From assembly GCF_001940565.1 (NCBI RefSeq), contig NZ_LTDM01000006.1, forward strand, positions 1 to 63,834: 63,834 nt of DNA, read 5' to 3'. Made by a program: the position numbers and the translations under genes. The DNA comes from Tissierella creatinophila DSM 6911 (GTDB taxonomy: Bacteria > Bacillota > Clostridia > Tissierellales > Tissierellaceae). Below the pieces are notes generated by a model. It saw only the letters and a program-made list of their open reading frames with translations. It had not been told where the DNA came from and did no database searches. Positions 44,419 to 53,646 of the stretch are shown here, piece by piece (position 1 is the first letter of the stretch; every line of letters begins with the position of its first letter).

Positions 44419-45684
44419 CTAAATTATTAATACATTTTCTTTAATCCATTCAGCAATATATTCAGCCATTAAAGGAGGAACAGCATTTCCAATCTGTGTG
44501 AAATTAGATGTTCTCGATCCTTCAAAAAAATAATTATCAGGAAAGGATTGAAGCCTAGCCGCCTCTCTTATCGAAAGAGATCTATTTTCTTCCATATTAG
44601 GATGTATATAATAGTGTCCATCCTTTGCTATGTGGGCAACTATGGTCTGTGAATAATTCAAATCCCCTGCAACTACTTTAAATCTATCTAAAAAAGATTT
44701 AGTATTTTTATGAGTAATAAGTTCATCTGGTAAATCTGAATATTTTAATCTTTCATCTTTTTTATTCCATAACTCCACTGCGATTCTATAAATGTTCAGA
44801 TCTCTATCATTATTAGGCCTTGAAATATGGTGGGTCAATAAATCCTCTTTATCTCTTATTTTTGTATATAACAGTGCCTCTGTTGGCTTATTTCTATATT
44901 TAAAGTCTTTATACACCTCACCTGATTTAATTGATGGTAAATCATTTAAAAAATCTTCCACCATGTAGATATTCCCTTTGTTTTCAGGATATTTAAAATC
45001 ATCTACATTCAAACCTTTTTTAAAACCCATGATTATTACTCTTTTTCTATTTTGAGGAACCCCAAAATCAAAGGAATTAAAATCAAAAGATTGTATATTA
45101 TATCCTGCTTCATCAAATTTTTCTTGAATATCCTCAAATATTTTTCCATTTTTGGCAGTATAAATACCTGGAACATTCTCAAACACAAACACTTTTGGCT
45201 TGTATTTTTTTAAAAATTCAACATATAATTTATATAAATAATGCCGTTTATCATTATTATTATTTGACCCTGTTCTAGATCTACCTATTACTGAATAAGC
45301 CTGACAAGGTGGTCCGCCTATAATTACATCCAGGTTTTTTCCCCTATTAATTTCAAGTTGTTTATCAATTTTCTCAAATAAAAACGGTAAGTTTTCATAA
45401 GAAATTTCACAATTTATAACTGAATTTTTAATATAACTAGGAATTTTTTCTAAAAACTTTTCTCTTTGTTCTCTTCTTTCTTTTACAGATAAGAAATAAG
45501 TTTTCTGATATTCTCTATAAATATCTAATTTGTTCTCTTCCTTCAAATAATAATATGCCATCCTAGTTTCGAGCGTTTCTGCGGCTGATTTATTAGACTC
45601 AATATGAGCTATACCTTTATATCCCAGTCTTGCAAAACCTTCTGATAAGCCTCCCGCCCCTGCAAATAAATCTAAATAATTCAT
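44419..45684 (-). CDS. drmMII: DNA cytosine-C5 methyltransferase (DISARM DrmMII)
   Basis: 421 residues. C5-methylase motifs: I FAGAGGLSEGF (about 6-16), IV GGPPCQAYS with the catalytic Cys (about 121-129), VI FENVPG (about 168), VIII QNRKRVIIMG (about 212), X IGNAVPPLMAEYIAEW (about 397-412). The insert between motifs I and IV (about 40-100) is long. In DISARM class 2 a methylase of this kind protects host DNA. It is the last gene of the BREX-DISARM operon, 12 bases after drmC, with GGAGGTG upstream. Confidence 0.9.
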   Translation of the reverse strand: MNYLDLFAGAGGLSEGFARLGYKGIAHIESNKSAAETLETRMAYYYLKEENKLDIYREYQKTYFLSVKERREQREKFLEKIPSYIKNSVINCEISYENLPFLFEKIDKQLEINRGKNLDVIIGGPPCQAYSVIGRSRTGSNNNNDKRHYLYKLYVEFLKKYKPKVFVFENVPGIYTAKNGKIFEDIQEKFDEAGYNIQSFDFNSFDFGVPQNRKRVIIMGFKKGLNVDDFKYPENKGNIYMVEDFLNDLPSIKSGEVYKDFKYRNKPTEALLYTKIRDKEDLLTHHISRPNNDRDLNIYRIAVELWNKKDERLKYSDLPDELITHKNTKSFLDRFKVVAGDLNYSQTIVAHIAKDGHYYIHPNMEENRSLSIREAARLQSFPDNYFFEGSRTSNFTQIGNAVPPLMAEYIAEWIKENVLII

Positions 45685-45696
45685 TGTTCACCTCCT

Positions 45697-46413
45697 CTAT
45701 CTTTTAATTCGCCTGAAATAATACTTTTCTATTAAAGTATTAAATATTAATCTTATTTCTTTTGCCTTTTCCTTGGAATTCAATATTACACCCAATTCTA
45801 AATTTCCATCCATGCCATTATAAGATAAATTAGATGAAGTAATTATTGACTTCTCATTGTCTATAGTTAATACTTTTGCATGTAGAGATTGAGTATGATT
45901 TTCTGCCCCAATATATTCATAGACGAAAGCCCTACTATTATCTAATTTAATAATCTTGTCCAATAAATCACTTTTGCTAGCATAATCATTTACATACATT
46001 TCTACATAGATTCCTTGTTTGATTTTTTTCTCCAATAAATTAATTAAACTACTGGCATACTCACTTAAAGAATAGATAGAAAGAATAATACTCTCTTGGG
46101 CACTTGAAATATACTCTTCAAAAACAATTTCGGTATCCCTACCTGGTAACCCAGATATACTTGGTCCCGACCATATTAATTGCATCTTTTCCGAATTTGA
46201 ACGACTATAAGCCTTAGCCATTAAGTATAAAAAATTTAACTTTTCTTCTGAGGATGAGTTAGGAAATAGCTTATTTAGTTCTTGAAAAATTGTACTTCTA
46301 GAATCAAGAATATTAGTTGAAACTTCTCCTTTAAATAAAAGGCCCTCGATAAAATATCTATGGTTAAAAAGAAGCCCTTCGAAAACATCTAATCTTAAAG
46401 ACTTATCCCACAT
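45697..46413 (-). CDS. drmC: PLD-like nuclease, DISARM DrmC
   Basis: 238 residues. One phospholipase-D motif, HAKVLTID (about 178-185, HxKx4D), followed by SNLSYNGMDGNLELG. One motif per chain means it would act as a dimer. DrmC proteins of DISARM have this size and motif; drmC is dispensable in some tested systems. Its start overlaps the end of drmB by 19 bases, with GAGGG upstream. Confidence 0.88.
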   Translation of the reverse strand: MWDKSLRLDVFEGLLFNHRYFIEGLLFKGEVSTNILDSRSTIFQELNKLFPNSSSEEKLNFLYLMAKAYSRSNSEKMQLIWSGPSISGLPGRDTEIVFEEYISSAQESIILSIYSLSEYASSLINLLEKKIKQGIYVEMYVNDYASKSDLLDKIIKLDNSRAFVYEYIGAENHTQSLHAKVLTIDNEKSIITSSNLSYNGMDGNLELGVILNSKEKAKEIRLIFNTLIEKYYFRRIKR

Positions 46414-48191
46414 ACTTCCCTCACCAACTTTTCAAAATAACCCTTGAAGTTTTTTTCCTGAGTAGGTACTATTGTCCGCCTATCCAAAAGCCTATTTCCA
46501 TTTTCACAAGCTGTTTCAGGAATCATTAAACATGCATGACAACCTGCACCATTTAAATTTTCATTACCTGGGTAGGTTTTCAAACATCCAGGATCTGCTG
46601 AACATATCAAGGCATTTTTAAGTGCATTGATCAAAACATCTTGAAAATTATTAATTTTCCCCATTTCTTCTAAGCCACCTAAGGTCCCTTCTGAATCACC
46701 ACTTGCTGTGTAGATCAATAGCCCACACATGTTTTCACTATAGTATATTCTTTCCTGTAATTCTGTTGTAGAATACCCACTTCTTAAAGATAACTCTCTT
46801 ATTAAGGCATGTGATAAACTATGGAGTAATACATATACCAAGTCACGATTTTGCCTATACTCCCATCCCTTGCTTTCCACATGTTTCCTATATTCATTAT
46901 CATAAATTTCTGATATAGCTTTGGAATCAAAATTTGATAACCAATTTTCAATTTCTTCTCTATTCAATTCTAGAAATATACCCTCGCCACTAGTCCTAAC
47001 TGCTGGTAGCCAACCCGTATCTTTACCCGCTAGATTGACAACACTTGCAAAGTTATCATTATCTGGGTCTGGGAAACTAGCTCTAGTAAAGCCTTTTAAA
47101 GCCATAATTTCTCTGACCTTTTCAATTCTAATTAATCTTGTAAAATATATTTTTAGATAATCAGGAAGGTCTTCTTCACTAGCTAGAAAACTTGAATAGT
47201 TTTTTGATAATGCTTTATGGTTAAGAATAGAATTATATTCAGATTCTTTTATTTCACTATATTCAGAAGCACCCTCAGCAATTTTTTTGTATATCTCAAT
47301 AAACTTCTCAAAGGTCATAAGATTTTCTTCTAACTTTCTATAGGCAACTTTTAAGCCTCGCATTTGAGCTTTTTCATAATCAAAAACTTCATCATCTAAC
47401 TCAGCCTCAATTTTTTTATCTTCAATATAATTATCAATTTCCACCTTCATCTTTTCAACTCTTTGAAATATTTTATCAGACCAAGGCGGTATTTCTAAGG
47501 CAGATCTTACGATTGAAAAATATACATTTGTGGCACCTCTTAAGCTAGGAATGAGGTCAGCTGAACATTTGTCATTTGGATTAGAAGGCCTATGTGCATG
47601 CCTACCCTTACAAGAGTAATCTGAAAATGTTGCCTTTAATAAAGCATCCCCCATTGTTTTTCTAGCTTTACAACTTTCATTATCACAAGATAAAATCAAG
47701 GAGCTTAATGATGATGTATAACTTGCTGACCTTAACCTTATCTTTCCTTCACATTGAGTCTTCCCTCCATGCAAATATTCTCTATAAGGAAACTCATCAA
47801 TATGCCCATTTTCGCAAAACATTATAAATCTAGAAGGGTAGGCTCTAAAATCACAATCAGGACATCTAGGCCCCTTACTATCATAGATTTCAGGGTTTCC
47901 AGTTACTGACTCTGATAGTTGAAAAACTAAATTGCATTTAATATTAGAGCAAACGTGCCAGTCAGGAAATATAATAACAGGAAAAGAGTTTTTCCCTTGC
48001 TTCGGCTCTAAGAAATATCTAACTCCTAAATAAGAAGCTAATTTATTAAAATAAATCCTTCTATATTCTTCCCCATCATTATTCCAGTAGTTAATATCTA
48101 AACCCATAACAGAGTCTTCCTTGGCATCTATAATAGAACCAGGCCCAAAAGTTGTTATAATTTGATTTTGACTTAAATTACCTATCTCCAT
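46395..48191 (-). CDS. drmB: DISARM DrmB (DUF1998 protein)
   Basis: About 598 residues. The start is the ATG at 48191, one base after the drmA stop and after GGAGGG; a longer frame from 48233 would overlap drmA. GNLSQNQIITTFGPGSIID at the start is characteristic. Cys groups (CSNIKCN, CPDC, FCENGH) at about 80-150 could bind zinc, and the C-terminal DUF1998 part has CSADPGCLKTYPG and GAGCHACLMIPETACENGN (about 533-570). DrmB works with the DrmA helicase on incoming DNA. Confidence 0.92.
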   Translation of the reverse strand: MEIGNLSQNQIITTFGPGSIIDAKEDSVMGLDINYWNNDGEEYRRIYFNKLASYLGVRYFLEPKQGKNSFPVIIFPDWHVCSNIKCNLVFQLSESVTGNPEIYDSKGPRCPDCDFRAYPSRFIMFCENGHIDEFPYREYLHGGKTQCEGKIRLRSASYTSSLSSLILSCDNESCKARKTMGDALLKATFSDYSCKGRHAHRPSNPNDKCSADLIPSLRGATNVYFSIVRSALEIPPWSDKIFQRVEKMKVEIDNYIEDKKIEAELDDEVFDYEKAQMRGLKVAYRKLEENLMTFEKFIEIYKKIAEGASEYSEIKESEYNSILNHKALSKNYSSFLASEEDLPDYLKIYFTRLIRIEKVREIMALKGFTRASFPDPDNDNFASVVNLAGKDTGWLPAVRTSGEGIFLELNREEIENWLSNFDSKAISEIYDNEYRKHVESKGWEYRQNRDLVYVLLHSLSHALIRELSLRSGYSTTELQERIYYSENMCGLLIYTASGDSEGTLGGLEEMGKINNFQDVLINALKNALICSADPGCLKTYPGNENLNGAGCHACLMIPETACENGNRLLDRRTIVPTQEKNFKGYFEKLVREVCGISL

Positions 48192-48192
48192 G

Positions 48193-51100
48193 CTAATCCC
48201 TCCAAAGGTACAAACCAGATTCTTTTTGAACATTCCTCATACTATTTAGTGTTTCTTTCTCATAATAATGTTTACCAAATGACCCGTAAGTCTTTAGTAG
48301 TCTCTGAACTCTCCCTGTCATATATCCAACATGATGATAGCTATAGTAATATAGGTTTTTCTCACTTCTAGAAAGTTTTTTCCACTCATCTAAGAAATAT
48401 ATTAGATCTTCTTTTACTTTTTCTAGGTTATTTGGAGCTACAATTTTTACCCTCTCTAGAATTTTATTTATAACATTATCGATCTCTACCTGGTCTATGT
48501 TCTCAATATTTCTTGCCCCCATTTTTGTTGTTCTCAATTCTTCATATTCACTTCTCAAAATTGCTATGAAAGCAGCATGTAAGGTTCTTTCTCTTGCTCT
48601 CGCAGAGAAGGGAGTAGCTGATGTTCCTTCCACATACCTATAAAGGTGTGAATGGTAGGCCGTAAAATTTTCATAATGGGATAAATCTCTTGCCCTGTAG
48701 GGATTATAAATTGTTACTACTAAACCTGGACTTTGCCTTCCCACCCTAGAAGTAGCTTGGATGTATTCAGCACTTGTTTTAGGTTGACCAGTCACTACCA
48801 TTAGACCAAGCCTATCTACATCCATGCCTACTTGTATCATATTAGTTGCAACAGCTATATCTAAAACTTCTCTATCATTACCAATATTAATTTCCTTTTC
48901 AAGTTTTTCTAATACCTGAGGAATTTCCCAACCTTTTTTTCTTGAAGTAATTTCATCATATTTAGGGAATTGTCTAGCCCATTTATCATCATGTTTCTCC
49001 TTCAACACTTTAGTTCTATCTGGTATATCGTCTTGTATAAGTCTAACCGCTCCACCTAATTCTCTTTTACTATTATAATATCCAATTAGGGTCCAGTAGG
49101 CATCAATATAATCCTTATACAGTGGGTCATCTTTATATCTAAAAGCGGTTTGTAACAATACTGCATAAACTCTCAAGATCGTTGTTTTCATAGATGCAAA
49201 AGGTGAACTTATCCCCAAATATAGCCTGAATGGATCCTTATCTAAGGATATCTCCTTTGAAAAAAAGGAGTCATCTGATTCATGTCCACTTGGTGGAAAT
49301 TGATTATGCTTTCTACCATATAAAGCTCTCACTTGTTCCTCTGCATTTTTTATTGTTGCTGTAGAAGCTATATATTTTGGACTAATTTTTTCTTCACCAG
49401 TATAGACAGTACAAAGCTCATCTATTGCCATCTCATAATTTCCATATATAGTTCCTAAAGGCCCTGTTATCAGATGTAATTCATCCTGCAATATTAATTC
49501 AGGTGGATAAAAGTTCCTACAAGGTTTTTGCTTTTGTTCAAATAGATGTCCCTTATGGACACAATTAGTCACCTCTTCTTCATCAGTGGATAAAAAACTC
49601 CCACAATCTAGACATTCAATGTCCCTTTTCCCAAACAATAAATGTACTCTTTCTTCAAAAGTTATCCTTGCAAACTTATCCACTGTACCAATAATAATCG
49701 TCGGGGTTTTGCTATATATTTCTTCATCTACTAAATATACAGGTATAGGCCTTTTATTAAAAAAACATTCCTCTCTAGAGCACTTGATAGTGAAGCTTTT
49801 ATTTACAGTATCTAGTTCATAAGATTTTTTTTCATCTAAAATTTCACCGCAGCAAGGACACTTTAGTATTTGAGATCTAAGATTTCTCTCCTTATATTTT
49901 GCTTGACCCGCTGTATTATACTGATCTACTTCTAAATCTTTAAATTTATTCACAGTAACCCCACTACCAACCCAGAATCCAATTGAAAATTCCTTTTCTC
50001 CATATAGGCCATCTTCCCTTATCCTAATCATTTCACAAGCAGATACAAGTTTTAGGATTCTGTCCCTTTGCTGTGTGGTTAAAAGCCTTAAGGTATAACG
50101 GATGATTACTGTTACTCCACCATCTTTATCATAATCCTGACATTCATCAGCTGTTAACCTTCTATAAGCCATTAAAAAAGCTATAATACCAAGATAAGCC
50201 TCTGTCTTACCCCCGCCTGTCGGGAAAAATAAAAGATCTAACAAATTCCTTTCATCTGATTCTGGCTCTACAATGCTTTTTATGTTCAATAAAATAAAGG
50301 CAATTTGAAAAGGTCGCCAGTATGAATGATTATTCAAATAGTTTTCTAAATTATCTTCGGCATTCTCTCTTTTAGAAAATAAATTCATCCCTCTAGATAG
50401 ATGCATAGCTTCATTCATAAAGGTAAAGGCTTGATAGGCTTTGTCATTTCCCCTAATAATATTTAATCCATTTATCATCCTATCTAAATTCTCATTGCAT
50501 ATTTTTATCTTATCTTTCCCAATAGATAGGTACTCTTCATCCTTCATATACTCGTGAGATTCTAATCGACTTATCCATAAAGCATAATCCCCTAAAATTT
50601 CCTCTAATTCTTGGAAAGTACTTTCTCTTTTTTCTGAATTAGAAAAATCTAACATGGAGAAATAGCCTTTATACTTATCTAAATTTAAATCTACGCCATT
50701 TATCTCTTTTTCTGGTATAAAATCACTTTTAATTATTCTAGCAGTATTACCATCTATATTAGTCCATGTAGCAGCACAACCATAGCCCCTTGCAAAAATT
50801 GGTTTCCTATTAAAAAAGTAATCTTCTTCCTCTTTCATCCCATAAGCTAAATTTTCTGATACAAAGCCTAACTTGTTATTCATCACTTCAAGTTCTACTT
50901 GAAAAATATTTTTTGCTACATAGTCCTTTATTTTATGTCTCTTATTTTCAAGGTAGATAGAGACCATCCTATAGCCTGTGTCTAATCTATGAACAATCCA
51001 AGACAAATATATATCCTTTTCAATATGTATGCCTGAAATATTGCTTGACTCCACATTTATTTTTTCTTGAAAAGTCTTTGGAAATCTTAAAAAAGAATAT

Positions 51101-51453
51101 TTGCCTTCCTCTTCACGTCCTAAATAATCTGCCCATTTCATATTTACAATCACTTCATTATTTCCTTTGAAAAGAAAAAATTTTAGACCTAAAGAACCTT
51201 GCTTATTTTTACTTATATAAAGACTATCATCAATTTCTAAATCCTCAATTAAATCATCTTCGGAATCATTTTCAGAAAATCCATCCTTATCTAGAACAAA
51301 TGAATAATCTTCTCCTTCTGGAGATAAACGTCCCATAATATAGCTAGATGTAGGACTTTCCCTAAGCTCTTCATTTTCCCCATAAGGTCCTATAAGGTCA
51401 GTTCTCAAACTATCTATAAATTTTTGCCTAAGATCTTTATATACAAGCCTCAC
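48193..51453 (-). CDS. drmA: DISARM DrmA helicase
   Basis: 1086 residues. Walker A is FFPTGGGKTEAYLGI (about 407-421), DEAD-like box LILQDELHLITGPLG (about 650), and helicase C-terminal motifs NMIQVGMDVDRLGLMVVTGQ and TSRVGRQSPGLVVTIYNPYR (about 905). A Cys-pair insertion (CPCCGE, then CLDCGS) sits between. DrmA with DrmB forms the DISARM core that loads on phage DNA ends. It starts 12 bases after brxA, with no promoter or terminator between. Confidence 0.93.
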   Translation of the reverse strand: MRLVYKDLRQKFIDSLRTDLIGPYGENEELRESPTSSYIMGRLSPEGEDYSFVLDKDGFSENDSEDDLIEDLEIDDSLYISKNKQGSLGLKFFLFKGNNEVIVNMKWADYLGREEEGKYSFLRFPKTFQEKINVESSNISGIHIEKDIYLSWIVHRLDTGYRMVSIYLENKRHKIKDYVAKNIFQVELEVMNNKLGFVSENLAYGMKEEEDYFFNRKPIFARGYGCAATWTNIDGNTARIIKSDFIPEKEINGVDLNLDKYKGYFSMLDFSNSEKRESTFQELEEILGDYALWISRLESHEYMKDEEYLSIGKDKIKICNENLDRMINGLNIIRGNDKAYQAFTFMNEAMHLSRGMNLFSKRENAEDNLENYLNNHSYWRPFQIAFILLNIKSIVEPESDERNLLDLLFFPTGGGKTEAYLGIIAFLMAYRRLTADECQDYDKDGGVTVIIRYTLRLLTTQQRDRILKLVSACEMIRIREDGLYGEKEFSIGFWVGSGVTVNKFKDLEVDQYNTAGQAKYKERNLRSQILKCPCCGEILDEKKSYELDTVNKSFTIKCSREECFFNKRPIPVYLVDEEIYSKTPTIIIGTVDKFARITFEERVHLLFGKRDIECLDCGSFLSTDEEEVTNCVHKGHLFEQKQKPCRNFYPPELILQDELHLITGPLGTIYGNYEMAIDELCTVYTGEEKISPKYIASTATIKNAEEQVRALYGRKHNQFPPSGHESDDSFFSKEISLDKDPFRLYLGISSPFASMKTTILRVYAVLLQTAFRYKDDPLYKDYIDAYWTLIGYYNSKRELGGAVRLIQDDIPDRTKVLKEKHDDKWARQFPKYDEITSRKKGWEIPQVLEKLEKEINIGNDREVLDIAVATNMIQVGMDVDRLGLMVVTGQPKTSAEYIQATSRVGRQSPGLVVTIYNPYRARDLSHYENFTAYHSHLYRYVEGTSATPFSARARERTLHAAFIAILRSEYEELRTTKMGARNIENIDQVEIDNVINKILERVKIVAPNNLEKVKEDLIYFLDEWKKLSRSEKNLYYYSYHHVGYMTGRVQRLLKTYGSFGKHYYEKETLNSMRNVQKESGLYLWRD

Positions 51454-51465
51454 TAGTATCCCTCC

Positions 51466-52188
51466 CTATTTAAAATTTTCTTTTAAACTTATAGCTAATT
51501 CCCCTCCAAACCTATCAAAAGAAAACATATTACTTTCCTCCAAAACTCCTACATCAATACTATAATCAAAAGGGAACATTAAACTATCATCAATCAACTC
51601 ATCAAAGGATAAATAAAGCTTATCTTTTAGATGGATTAAAGTAGCTACAATCAATATTATTGCTCTTTCATCATCTACCCTATGCTTCTTCACCTTATAA
51701 ACCCCCTGCTTAACTGTCTCAAGAACACTAGTATCTCTCATGGTCCTAATGTTTTTAGGTATAGCATGGATTAAGGTTGGCCTTTCACCCCACATATCCG
51801 TCATTTTCTCTCTTATAAGTTTACTAGTTATTTCTATTTGCATATATTCTAATTTGCCTATAACAGATGCTATATCTTCAAAGACCTTGTAGGTTATGAG
51901 TATCATACACCAATGAGCAACAAGTCTTAAGTTGCTGTTGCTGGATTTAGCTACTTCTTCTCTAGCATAATCTTTAATTTTTCTATTTTCTTTATCATCC
52001 TCAAGCCAAATATTAGATAAAATATTTGCGGTTTTTCTAATATTAGTATTGTCATCTATATAAAGTCCAATATACTCTCTTAAATTTTCCCTCACCTTTT
52101 CAAAGTCATCTTCAATTTCCATAAATTCTATTGTTTTATTCAAATAATCTAATGATATATTTCGTGACATTCCAACTTGTTTACTCAT
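51466..52188 (-). CDS. brxA: BREX-3 BrxA-like protein
   Basis: 240 residues, soluble and helical, without membrane segments. Its position right after pglZ, its length and its general character (MSRNISLDYLNKTIEFMEI; RLVAHWCMILITYKVFEDI; GERPTLIHAIPKNIRTMRD) fit the BrxA/DUF1819 group of BREX systems, which are DNA-binding. Identification leans on gene order, so another small BREX protein is possible. It overlaps pglZ by 8 bases. Confidence 0.7.
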   Translation of the reverse strand: MSKQVGMSRNISLDYLNKTIEFMEIEDDFEKVRENLREYIGLYIDDNTNIRKTANILSNIWLEDDKENRKIKDYAREEVAKSSNSNLRLVAHWCMILITYKVFEDIASVIGKLEYMQIEITSKLIREKMTDMWGERPTLIHAIPKNIRTMRDTSVLETVKQGVYKVKKHRVDDERAIILIVATLIHLKDKLYLSFDELIDDSLMFPFDYSIDVGVLEESNMFSFDRFGGELAISLKENFK

Positions 52189-53644
52189 AGTTATCTTCTC
52201 CCTCTATCTCTATAAAAGGTACAATAACTTCCTCTATTGATATCCCACCATGAGACATTATTCTTGCATTTTCAAGTGTCAAAGCTTCATCATCTCTAGA
52301 TAATAAGTAAGAATAGTCTTTGGGTAGATAGTAGCCGGGATATTCAAGGAGATTATAGTCCTCAATTAGTTCCTTAGTTTCAGCATAATCTTTAATAATC
52401 ATCATTTTCTGGGATTTTGTTTCTACTTCAATGCCCATACCTCTTGGCCTACCAATCCCAAAAGACTCTTTATTACCATGGTCAGAGCCAATATAAACTT
52501 CAAAACCAGATTCTAATAATTTTCCTATCAATTTATTCAACTTCCCTGTTTGAGCCATTCTTGTAATATCTGAAATATGCCCCTCCATACCATACATTTG
52601 TCTATGTACCATGTCGTCAATCTCATTAATAACCGTGGTTATGAAGAAATCTTTAAAGGAAGGATCTAGGTCATATCCCCTGTAATAATTAATAAGGGAT
52701 TCCTCCATATATTCTTCCACTTTGCTATAATATTGCTTCTTTTCGTTTACTAAGCTAAAGGGCTTTTCAAGTTCTTGAGGTAGAAGCCCTGCCAATAAGC
52801 TTTGCCTTGATATGGAGGTTACTGTTGGTATCATGGCAAAAACAAAATTTGTTTTAGCCTTATAATCCAAATATCTTTCTAAAACCATCCAGTCGCTAAT
52901 AGACATACCATCTAAAACTATAAAAGCAGTTTTCTTTTTTCTTCTTAAGAGAAAATCCATGGCCTTAGAAACAAGTATTGGCCCCTTATATGTAGATTTC
53001 CCACTTAGACTTCCAAAATCTTTGAAAATATAAGCTTGAAACTCTTTTGAAAAATCAACAAAATCTTTTTTATCTAAATCAAGTTTCCCTATAATTAAAT
53101 TCCTTTTTGCATTTATATAGGCTATTTGAAACCATTTTCTATAATCATCAGCTTCTTTAAGCAGCTTATTTAAGTCTTTTTCTAACTTTTTTAAATAGGC
53201 CACCAAGTGTTGTTTTTCATAAATAACTTCCTCTAGAAACTTATGAGTCATTTCTTCAGAACTATAATCTTCATAAGTATTTTCATAAACAATAGAAATA
53301 TAATCCCAGTCTAAAGCTCTTGTTTGGTTTAAAATTAACCTATTTAATCTAGGAAAGATTTCTCCATAATTCAAATTACAGATTGAAAACCACTTTATAA
53401 TATCATAAGCTACATAAGTATCCTCATTAAGAACCAAAAGAACTCTTTTTAAATCTCCTGCCTTTATTTGACTTTCAAAAACATATCTGAATTCTTCTAC
53501 ATCCTTGTAAAAAATTATACTATAACCCTCTGCCTCTATGGCATCTATTATCCTTTCTTCTCCAAGTATCTTATCAGAATCTTTAACTAAAATATAATCT
53601 TTATAGGTCAAGCCTAGGATGCTTTTTATTTTTTCTACTAGCAT
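52181..53644 (-). CDS. pglZ: BREX PglZ phosphatase-domain protein
   Basis: 487 residues. The PglZ domain (alkaline phosphatase superfamily) shows FIVLDGMSISDWMVLERYL (about 248-266), SRQSLLAGLLPQEL, and YIGSDHGNKESFGIG (about 386) with metal-ligand Asp/His; the last part has SHGGISIEEVIVPFIEIEG. PglZ is a signature of all BREX systems and is needed for defence and methylation. It starts 2 bases after the helicase stop codon. Confidence 0.93.
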   Translation of the reverse strand: MLVEKIKSILGLTYKDYILVKDSDKILGEERIIDAIEAEGYSIIFYKDVEEFRYVFESQIKAGDLKRVLLVLNEDTYVAYDIIKWFSICNLNYGEIFPRLNRLILNQTRALDWDYISIVYENTYEDYSSEEMTHKFLEEVIYEKQHLVAYLKKLEKDLNKLLKEADDYRKWFQIAYINAKRNLIIGKLDLDKKDFVDFSKEFQAYIFKDFGSLSGKSTYKGPILVSKAMDFLLRRKKKTAFIVLDGMSISDWMVLERYLDYKAKTNFVFAMIPTVTSISRQSLLAGLLPQELEKPFSLVNEKKQYYSKVEEYMEESLINYYRGYDLDPSFKDFFITTVINEIDDMVHRQMYGMEGHISDITRMAQTGKLNKLIGKLLESGFEVYIGSDHGNKESFGIGRPRGMGIEVETKSQKMMIIKDYAETKELIEDYNLLEYPGYYLPKDYSYLLSRDDEALTLENARIMSHGGISIEEVIVPFIEIEGEDNYE

Positions 53645-53646
53645 AA

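Noticed and set aside
46921-47160. Antisense open frames inside the drm, brx and recombinase genes
   Set aside because: They mirror the codon pattern of long, clearly coding genes on the other strand and have no ribosome sites.
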